Part shown: in pieces, positions 1 through 4,535 of the stretch
How positions within the stretch are numbered: position 1 is the first letter of the stretch
How the letters are laid out: each line of letters begins with the position of its first letter
DNA from: Lentisphaeria bacterium
Lineage (GTDB): Bacteria > Verrucomicrobiota > Lentisphaeria > Oligosphaerales > Lenti-02
DNA: 5,211 bases
Direction of reading: 5' to 3'
Assembly: GCA_023145395.1 (NCBI GenBank)
Contig: JAGLDW010001086.1
Location: 1-5,211 of the forward strand
The notes under the pieces: model-generated
Database searches by the model: none
What the model saw: only the letters and a program-made list of their open reading frames with translations
Told to the model about the DNA's origin: nothing
Position numbers and translations under genes: made by a program

Positions 1-60
1 CCTCCCACCGCGCGGCCTTGGCCGTTGTGTGCGCAGCGATCCGCGCCGTTCTTCCTTCAT

Positions 61-120
61 GCTGGCATTGTGCCGGGAGAAGCACGCTCACGGCTGGCAT
101 TGTGCCGGGAGAAGCCCGCT
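61..120. repeat. Direct repeat, two copies with 32-nt period
   Basis: A 23-nt segment beginning GCTGGCATTGTGCC occurs identically at 61-83 and 93-115. After one mismatch the match continues for CGCT, so each copy is about 28 nt (61-88 and 93-120) with only 4 nt between them. Each copy contains the small inverted repeat GGCA-TTG-TGCC. The 32-nt period is not a multiple of three, which argues against a coding repeat. Only two copies are visible. Confidence 0.85.
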
Positions 121-133
121 GAACGGGCCTTCT
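110..133. terminator. Terminator-like hairpin
   Basis: AGAAG-CCCG (110-118) pairs with CGGG (124-127) and CTTCT (129-133) around a CTGAA loop, with C128 bulged: nine pairs. It is followed on the plus strand by GACCTCTTT, a poor U-tract. It overlaps the end of the second direct-repeat copy. It may terminate a gene lying left of the window, but no such gene end can be identified here. Confidence 0.35.
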
Positions 134-173
134 GACCTCTTTCAGCCCTCATGTCAGATCGACGCAAGCCCCG

Positions 174-207
174 GATACAAACTCAGATCTTGCAAACCCG
201 GGCTTAT
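174..207. repeat. Dispersed repeat, copy A
   Basis: This 34-nt segment, starting GATACAAACTCAGATCTTG, matches copy B at 2184-2233. The last 24 nt (184-207) are identical to 2210-2233, and the rest differ at two bases. Copy B carries an extra 16 nt. AAGCCC at 166-171 and GGGCTT at 200-205 form inverted arms around it. Similarity to copy B ends abruptly at 207, only 32 nt before the start codon used for the SUMF1-like gene. Confidence 0.85.
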
Positions 208-239
208 TCGCCTTGGCCTCTTTGCTCTAGGGTAATCAC

Positions 240-1490
240 ATGTGGACTCCCCGCTGCTCCGCTCGCTCGCCACGCCTGCTCGCTCTCGCGCTCAAGACCA
301 ACGGGTTCCGCCAAGGGCAGATCTCGCCGCGTCGTGATGGCTCGGGCGTGAACGATCCGTGGCGGTGTGAGGGCAACTGGAATGACAATGAAGGGGGGAC
401 TTCGATCAGCTGCAAGGCCACGCCGAAGGCCACAGCGGACGGCCTCGTGTTCGAGCTATCGATCAGGCGCACTGACGTTGGCGCGCTGATCTCCATCTAC
501 CCGGGCTTGGAGCGGTGGCAGGAATACGGCGGATCGACGATCATCGACGACGAGATCGGCTGCGTCTGGGCCCGCCTCGATGCCGCCCCGACGGAAGCGG
601 GTCCCGACGCCCCGGCGGACGGTGGTATCGGACCGGACCTCGCGCCGGATATGAGCCCCCAGCCGGTCCCCGGCACCTGGGTGGCGATCCCGGCGGGGAG
701 GTTCACCATGGGCTCGCTGCCCAGCGACGCCTGCTACGAGTCCAACCAAGACCAACACGACGTGACGCTCACCAACGCGTTCGAGATGCAGGACACGGAG
801 GTAACGCAAGAGCAATTCGCGGAGCTGATGGGCTATAACCCGGCGGCTTTCACCACCTGCGGCATCGACTGCCCGGTCGAGATGGTCAACTGGCACGAGG
901 CGGTGGCCTACTGCAACGCGCTGTCGGGGTGGGCGGGTCTCGCGACGTGCTACCAGTGCAGCGGAGGCGGCACGGACGTCACCTGTGGCGAGGTTTCGCC
1001 CTACGACGGCCAGAACATCTACACCTGTCCAGGCTACCGGCTACCGACCGAGGCCGAGTGGGAATATGCCTACCGGGCTGGTTCAACATCGGGCCTCTAC
1101 AATGGGCCGAGCGACCGGTCAGCCTGCCACGCGTGCAGCGACTCCACCGCTGACGGCATGGCTTGGTACATCTGCAACTCCAGCGGTACGACCCACCCGG
1201 TCAAGCAGAAGGATCCCAACCAATGGATGCTCTACGACATGGCAGGCAACGTCTGGGAGTGGTGCCACGACTGGTATTCGCCAAATTTGGGATCTGCGGC
1301 GGTGACCGATCCATGGGGACCTCCGAATGGCCCTGAGCCGGAGCGGCTCGTTCGCGGCGGCGGCTGGGGCCTCCACGCGTACACGTTGCGAGCCGCCTTC
1401 CGCAACGAGCACGTCGACCCGATGGAACGGAGTTGGAACAGCGGTCACGCCAGCTTCGGATTCCGCTGCGTCCGATCGCTCGGGCTGTAG
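240..1490 (+). CDS. SUMF1/FGE-fold secreted protein lacking the FGE catalytic cysteines
   Basis: The 416-residue product has a formylglycine-generating-enzyme (SUMF1) domain at about 145-412. Visible motifs are GTWVAIPAGRFTMGS (145-159), TEVTQEQFAELMG (186-198), VEMVNWHEAVAYCNAL (213-228), YRLPTEAEWEYAYRAG (266-281), LYDMAGNVWEWCHDWY (331-346), RLVRGGGW (369-376) and GFRCVR (407-412). True FGEs have a CxxxxC-type catalytic pair between the last two motifs (Cys336/Cys341 in human FGE); here 377-406 contain no Cys, so sulfatase-activating oxidase activity is unlikely. Sixteen cysteines, including CYQC (237-240), suggest a disulfide-rich extracytoplasmic protein. A low-complexity Pro/Asp/Ala linker (113-144) separates an unrecognised N-terminal domain (about 38-112). 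The first 35 residues are not a convincing signal peptide or lipobox, so the N-terminus may be rearranged next to repeat copy A. The ATG at 240 has only a weak AGGGT 6 nt upstream; GTG at 348 is an alternative start. The true substrate or partner is unknown. Confidence 0.9.
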   Translation: MWTPRCSARSPRLLALALKTNGFRQGQISPRRDGSGVNDPWRCEGNWNDNEGGTSISCKATPKATADGLVFELSIRRTDVGALISIYPGLERWQEYGGSTIIDDEIGCVWARLDAAPTEAGPDAPADGGIGPDLAPDMSPQPVPGTWVAIPAGRFTMGSLPSDACYESNQDQHDVTLTNAFEMQDTEVTQEQFAELMGYNPAAFTTCGIDCPVEMVNWHEAVAYCNALSGWAGLATCYQCSGGGTDVTCGEVSPYDGQNIYTCPGYRLPTEAEWEYAYRAGSTSGLYNGPSDRSACHACSDSTADGMAWYICNSSGTTHPVKQKDPNQWMLYDMAGNVWEWCHDWYSPNLGSAAVTDPWGPPNGPEPERLVRGGGWGLHAYTLRAAFRNEHVDPMERSWNSGHASFGFRCVRSLGL

Positions 1491-1493
1491 CCG

Positions 1494-1526
1494 CCGCCTG
1501 GGCTTCGGCCCGTAGCTAGAAGGCGG
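1494..1526. terminator. Hairpin between convergent gene ends
   Basis: CCGCC (1494-1498) can pair with GGCGG (1522-1526). Inside, GGGC-TTCG-GCCC (1500-1511) forms a stable stem with a TTCG tetraloop. It lies between the TAG of the SUMF1-like gene (1488-1490) and the stop of the minus-strand barrel fragment (1516-1518), the usual place for a shared bidirectional terminator. There is no clear U-tract on either side, so the call is tentative. Confidence 0.35.
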
Positions 1527-1620
1527 TGGCGACGTAGAGCGAAAAGACCGGGCCGCGGCCTTGGCGGTACACGGCAAAGAGGCCGCCTTCGATGGTCAAG
1601 CCGATCGCCCAGGCCTTGCA
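1516..1620 (-). pseudogene. 3' remnant of an outer-membrane beta-barrel protein gene
   Basis: On the minus strand, 34 codons read from a Cys codon at 1618-1620 to a TAG at 1516-1518. The peptide alternates hydrophobic and polar residues (AIGLTIEGGLFAVYRQ, then GPVFSLYVATAF) and ends in Phe. This is the classic form of the last strands of an outer-membrane beta-barrel, where the terminal aromatic residue is read by the BAM machinery. The same frame stays open upstream through the palindrome array to 2052, but that part is low in barrel character and does not resemble any family I know. I read the gene as truncated, with only its final strands left, lying convergent to the SUMF1-like gene 25 nt away. 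A real 178-residue gene (1516-2052) is possible but less likely. Confidence 0.5.
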
Positions 1621-1661
1621 AACACATACGCCAGTGGTTTCTATCTTATTTCGATCCGGTG

Positions 1662-1739
1662 CCAATTTGGCCAGCAGCCTGCTGGCCAAATTGGGCAACA
1701 GCCTGTTGCGCAATTTGCGAAGCAGCCCGCTTCGCAAAT
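1662..1739. repeat. Tandem array of three nested palindromes, 24-nt period
   Basis: Palindrome 1 (1662-1694) is a perfect 16-bp inverted repeat centred on C1678: CCAATTTGGCCAGCAG and its complement. Palindrome 2 (1687-1717) is centred on C1702, with 14 of 15 positions paired and one G-G mismatch. Palindrome 3 (1713-1739) is centred on C1726, with an 11-bp outer stem ATTTGCGAAGC/GCTTCGCAAAT and a short unpaired centre. The axes are exactly 24 nt apart. AGCC at each centre and a CAAWTTG-type arm between units are kept, while the inner stems differ (GCCAG, GCAA, CGAAG) yet stay self-complementary. Arms are shared, so neighbouring hairpins exclude each other. Function is unknown. Confidence 0.9.
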
Positions 1740-1845
1740 CACCCCGATTCCCTGCTGGCACAATGTGGTGATCATATCGTAATGCAAAAGCACCGACGAG
1801 GCGCTCTACCACGCCTTGAAAGTCTCGGTGTAGCCAGGCATCATC

Positions 1846-2055
1846 ATGCCGTTCTTCGCTCCGCGAGGAGGTCTCGACAAAGCCGCGATACCGCCTCGCC
1901 AGGGCGATCGCGGCGACACGACAACTACCTTGACAAGCACCGGCGGCGGCGGCGGAGCCGTGGGGCGAATACGCCTCGAATGGGTGGGACACGGAGCCAG
2001 GGCGCCGATCGGCGTGAGCGGCACGGTGAGCCTCGGCGAAGCCAGCGTCCAATAA
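1846..2055 (+). pseudogene. 3' remnant of a glycine-rich surface protein gene
   Basis: An open frame of 69 codons ends at TAA 2053-2055. Its C-terminal half has a Thr-rich stretch (TTTTLTSTG), a run of five Gly (1942-1956), then AVGRIRLEW and a short Val/Ser/Gly tail (GVSGTVSLGEASVQ). From memory, glycine-run plus GRIR(L/I) tails are typical of the C-termini of large myxobacterial secreted glycine-rich proteins; I cannot check this by search. The frame is closed upstream by TAG at 1831-1833, and the first 25 residues do not look like the glycine-rich body, so only about the last 45 codons seem to be genuine gene sequence. The ATG at 1846 has no clear ribosome site and is probably not used. 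Confidence 0.45.
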
Positions 2056-2098
2056 GTTCTTCTGCGCTACCTCGCCATCCTACCTCGCCATCGTGGGT

Positions 2099-2158
2099 TC
2101 AGCAGCCTCCGCACTTACAGCGCTTGATCGTGTACTTGTCCTTGCTGCCCTTCCAGCC
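2099..2158 (-). other. Possible short C-terminal coding tail (Lys/Cys-rich)
   Basis: On the minus strand, 19 codons between two in-frame stops (2159-2161 and 2099-2101) encode GWKGSKDKYTIKRCKCGGC. The ending KRCKCGGC resembles a genuine protein terminus rather than random translation, and it sits in a stretch that already holds other gene tails. There is no start codon or supporting context. It could equally be chance. Confidence 0.15.
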
Positions 2159-2183
2159 TCATCTCGGTGCGTTCCAAGCGCTC

Positions 2184-2233
2184 GATACAAGCCCAGATCT
2201 TGACAAGCCCAGATCTTGCAAACCCGGGCTTAT
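2184..2233. repeat. Dispersed repeat, copy B, with 16-nt tandem duplication
   Basis: This is the partner of copy A (174-207). Within it ACAAGCCCAGATCTTG is present twice head to tail at 2187-2202 and 2203-2218, where copy A has one unit differing at two positions. The final 24 nt (2210-2233) equal 184-207 exactly. Inverted AAGCCC/GGGCTT arms bracket the core. Similarity ends at 2233, about 180 nt before the first gene of the transposition module. The two copies flank the SUMF1-like gene and the patchwork region. Confidence 0.85.
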
Positions 2234-2312
2234 GTCGGCGTGCACATAGGTTCGTGATCCCCCGGCATGTGGGGAGCAGATCCGTCCACCGTTGAAGTTC
2301 GTGAAGCGGTGG

Positions 2313-2331
2313 TTGAACGCGGAGCGTTCAA
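2313..2331. repeat. Inverted repeat, 8-bp arms with 3-nt centre
   Basis: TTGAACGC (2313-2320), GGA, GCGTTCAA (2324-2331) is a perfect 8-bp inverted repeat, about 85 nt upstream of the first transposition gene. It could be an operator-like protein site or a small hairpin. No promoter elements around it are convincing. Confidence 0.5.
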
Positions 2332-2379
2332 ATTGGCCCGCGAGGGAAAATGGGGAGAAAATTCCGGCAGAAAAGGAGA

Positions 2380-2408
2380 GAGCCCGAGTGTTTGAACCAC
2401 TCGGGCTC
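2380..2408 (-). terminator. Strong hairpin before the transposition genes
   Basis: GAGCCCGAGTG (2380-2390) and CACTCGGGCTC (2398-2408) form a perfect 11-bp GC-rich stem around the loop TTTGAAC. Read on the minus strand the stem is followed by TCTCCTTTTCTG, giving the look of an intrinsic terminator for leftward transcription. On the plus strand it ends 8 nt before the ATG at 2417, where it could also block read-through or translation from outside transcripts, as known for hairpins at the edge of IS10 and IS50. The role here is inferred. Confidence 0.5.
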
Positions 2409-2416
2409 ATGCCGGT

Positions 2417-2980
2417 ATGCAACTGCTTTGGAAAACTACCAGCGAAAGATATATAGCAGATCGCGCGTGGCTTGGGGCAACTCTTGAGAGCTGTCCCTTC
2501 CATCCCGAAGGAGGATGCGGCGTCGTTGGCCATGGCAGTTACCCGCGCGTAAGTCCGCCGGGCATGCGCATTCCACGATTTCTCTGCCCCTTGGCAAGAC
2601 GCACCATCAGCCTCTTGCCGGAGTTCATGGCGTGCAAACTCTCAGGAACGCTGGCAGATCTGGAGGAGGTCGTCACCGTGGCCGAGGAAGCTCGCACGCA
2701 AGCCGATGCCATGCGTGTTCTGCGTCCTGACGATGTCGTTTCTTCGGTTGTCCTGTCTCCTGCGAAACGCTGGCTTCGTCGCCGACAACGCTGGGTTGCC
2801 GAAGTTCTCAGCGCAGCCGTGACCTTGTTAGCCCTCGACATCAGCGCGCCCCTGACCCTTGCCAAAGTCCGAGAGCATCTTGGTATCGCGGCTGTGCTCC
2901 TCGCACTTCGGCGTCGGATGCCTCGGCAGATCCATGCACTGGCCGCTCCGGTCGGTCTTGGCCAACGAGGAAGGAGGTGA
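2417..2980 (+). CDS. Transposon-associated small Cys/His protein, function unknown
   Basis: The 187-residue product carries a conserved-looking N-terminal segment, RYIADRAWLG then CPFHPEGGCG (26-35) and CPLARRTISLLPEF (57-70). Cys26, His29, Cys34, His39 and Cys57 could bind zinc or form a compact Cys/His module. The rest is alpha-helical and basic (RRRQRW at 121-126, RRRMPR at 165-170). From memory, proteins with a CPxHPxGGCG...SLLP pattern accompany DDE transposase plus ExeA-like ATPase pairs in myxobacteria and relatives. None has an assigned function that I know; DNA binding or regulation of transposition is a guess. The frame is closed by TGA at 2393-2395, so ATG 2417 is the first ATG; it lacks a clear ribosome site. 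The gene ends 115 nt before the transposase, with no other ORF between. Confidence 0.75.
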   Translation: MQLLWKTTSERYIADRAWLGATLESCPFHPEGGCGVVGHGSYPRVSPPGMRIPRFLCPLARRTISLLPEFMACKLSGTLADLEEVVTVAEEARTQADAMRVLRPDDVVSSVVLSPAKRWLRRRQRWVAEVLSAAVTLLALDISAPLTLAKVREHLGIAAVLLALRRRMPRQIHALAAPVGLGQRGRR

Positions 2981-3083
2981 GCTACCGCGTATAGGGCTAC
3001 CCACACGATATAGGGGCTTTGTGCACCTCAGATTTTCGGCACCCTAACGTCATCAGCTCGGATGGACCGGGCGATGTCACAAC

Positions 3084-3088
3084 AAGGA
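3084..3088 (+). promoter_or_regulatory. Ribosome binding site for the transposase
   Basis: AAGGA lies 7 nt before the ATG at 3096. This supports that start over the in-frame ATG at 3195, whose nearest Shine-Dalgarno-like sequence (AAGGTGG, 3175-3181) is 13 nt away. The 115-nt gap (2981-3095) shows no confident promoter. Confidence 0.55.
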
Positions 3089-3095
3089 TTTCGAG

Positions 3096-4535
3096 ATGCA
3101 CACGTTTACCCAGGACGCCCCAACGAAGAAAGAATCCACGCCTAAGCCCATTTCCAAAGGAGACAAGACAAGACAAGGTGGTCATGACGTCGAGATGACG
3201 CAGCACGACCTGCGACAAAAGATTGCGCTCTTTCGCTATGGTCTTATCTCCGACCTCGCACAGATGCCCCAGGGGGCAGTCGGTCTCTATAAGCGTCTTC
3301 AAGAAAGGGCTGAGAGGACCTACGACATTCCCGGAAGTCGCCGAACTCACGTTGCTGCGGAGACCTTGCGTGGGTGGCTTCGAGACTACCGCCGGGGCGG
3401 TTTCGATGCCCTTTTCCCCAAGGCAAGAACCGATATCGGTCGTGCTCGAAACTTGCCTCAGGTCGTCGTCGACCTGCTCTGCGAGACCAAAGAGGAGCAT
3501 CCAGACCTTTCAACGCCTCTCGCCATCAAGTACGTCCGAGAGCACTTTCCCGAGCGGGTCCCCGAGGACCTGAAGCTGCCCACATCCACGGTGCACCGTC
3601 TCCTCGCACGAAGGGGGCTCACGAGCAAAGGGCGTCGCGCTGAGAGCAAAGACCGGCGACACTTTCAGCATGAGAATGCGGGCGACCTCTGGATGTGCGA
3701 TGTGATGCATGGTCCCCGCGTCCTTGCTGACGGACGGCGTCGCAAGGCGTATCTCATCGCGTTTATCGATGACGCCACGCGACTTGTCCCCTACGCCGAG
3801 TTCAAGCTCTCCGAAGGTATCGCGGCGTTTCTTCCTGTCTTCGAGAAGGCCATCCGGAAGCGCGGCATTCCCAAACGGCTCTATGTGGATAACGGATCTG
3901 CCTTTCGCTCTCACCAACTGCGCGTAGCCTGCGCCCAACTGGGTATCGTTCTCATCCACGCCAAACCCTATTCGCCTCAAGGAAAGGGGAAGATCGAGCG
4001 ATGGTTTAGGACCGTTCGTCTTCAGCTCTTGCCCATGCTTACCCCTGACGATACCGCATCGCTTGAAGGTCTCAACCGACGCCTTTTCGCCTGGGTCGAA
4101 GGGGAATATCACCTGACGCCACACCGTGGCATCGATCGAGAAACGCCATCTGACCGCTGGGCTCGACTTGCCGGTGGTGTCCGAAGTGCTCCGGATGATG
4201 TCGCTTCCTTCTTTCGCATCGAAAAGCGTCGGAAGGTCGCCAAGGACCGAACGATCACCCTCGACGGCGTGCTCTTCGAAGTCGACGCCGCACTTATCGG
4301 CCAAACCATCATCTTGCGTTACGACGCCTCGCGTGCCCCGAACAAACGCACCCTCGAGGTGGTCTTCGAAGGCCAAATCAAAGAGCATGTCAAACCGCTC
4401 GATGCCTTCAGCAATTGTTTCGTCAAACGAGCCTCGGCTGTGGCGTCTATGGAAGTCGACCCTGACGCGCCTCAAGATATCCCTGAAGGCCTCGCTATGC
4501 GCGATCTCGACAAAGACACATCGGAGGTCTTCTAA
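3096..4535 (+). CDS. DDE (rve-type) transposase/integrase, Mu/Tn552/IS481-like
   Basis: The 479-residue protein catalyses strand cleavage and joining at element ends. An N-terminal DNA-binding part has one helix-turn-helix at about 85-110 (VAAETLRGWLRDYRRGGFD) and a second at about 140-175. The RNase H-fold catalytic core starts near 190. Its acidic triad is D202 (WMCDVMHGP), D265 (LYVDNGSAF) and E301 (SPQGKGKIERWFRTVR), giving a DD(35)E spacing; IDDATRLVPY (224-233) is also typical. A C-terminal beta-rich domain like that of Mu transposase spans about 375-435 (ITLDGVLFEVD). All catalytic residues and full length are present, so it looks active. The first 33 residues are Lys/Thr-rich and may be dispensable; ATG 3195 would remove them. 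The stop overlaps the ATPase start. Exact IS family assignment is not possible from motifs alone. Confidence 0.93.
   Translation: MHTFTQDAPTKKESTPKPISKGDKTRQGGHDVEMTQHDLRQKIALFRYGLISDLAQMPQGAVGLYKRLQERAERTYDIPGSRRTHVAAETLRGWLRDYRRGGFDALFPKARTDIGRARNLPQVVVDLLCETKEEHPDLSTPLAIKYVREHFPERVPEDLKLPTSTVHRLLARRGLTSKGRRAESKDRRHFQHENAGDLWMCDVMHGPRVLADGRRRKAYLIAFIDDATRLVPYAEFKLSEGIAAFLPVFEKAIRKRGIPKRLYVDNGSAFRSHQLRVACAQLGIVLIHAKPYSPQGKGKIERWFRTVRLQLLPMLTPDDTASLEGLNRRLFAWVEGEYHLTPHRGIDRETPSDRWARLAGGVRSAPDDVASFFRIEKRRKVAKDRTITLDGVLFEVDAALIGQTIILRYDASRAPNKRTLEVVFEGQIKEHVKPLDAFSNCFVKRASAVASMEVDPDAPQDIPEGLAMRDLDKDTSEVF
4523..4527 (+). promoter_or_regulatory. Ribosome binding site of the ATPase gene, inside the transposase gene
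   Basis: GGAGG lies 7 nt before the ATG at 4535 and within the last codons of the transposase. With the TAATG stop/start overlap it indicates translational coupling and a fixed ratio of the two proteins. Confidence 0.8.

Larger units (their letters stand above)
2250..2456 (+). other. Unrecognised open frame without start, possible gene fragment
   Basis: The frame between TAG 2247-2249 and TAG 2454-2456 reads 68 codons rich in charged residues (for example PPLKFVKRWLNAERSNWP and ENGEKIPAEKERARVFEP). It overlaps the start of the Cys/His gene by 40 nt and spans both local hairpins, which argues against a functional gene. It may be the remnant of an older coding sequence or chance openness. I do not recognise the peptide. 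Confidence 0.2.

Noticed and set aside
61..120. CRISPR mini-array
   Set aside because: Two 28-nt copies separated by only 4 nt leave no room for a spacer.
240..1490. Functional sulfatase-activating formylglycine-generating enzyme
   Set aside because: The Cys pair needed for catalysis is absent between RGGGW and GFRC, and no sulfatase gene is in the window.
1662..1739. CRISPR array
   Set aside because: The units are contiguous 24-nt palindromes without spacers, with variable stems and constant arms; this is not the repeat-spacer form, and no cas gene is present.
1516..2052. Continuous 178-codon minus-strand gene
   Set aside because: Only the last 34 codons look like protein; the rest crosses the palindrome array and the plus-strand glycine-rich tail. 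I therefore called only the tail.
2380..2408. tRNA T-arm on the minus strand, because of the GTTCAAA loop
   Set aside because: The stem is 11 bp and the TTCAA register is off by one against a true T-loop; no acceptor, D or anticodon arms can be drawn around it.
2159..2533. Minus-strand open frame of 124 codons
   Set aside because: It crosses repeat copy B and both hairpins and overlaps the 5' end of the Cys/His gene; no family resemblance.
2539..3006. Minus-strand open frame of 155 codons
   Set aside because: It is antisense to the Cys/His gene, Arg/Ser-rich and without motifs, as expected for a shadow frame.
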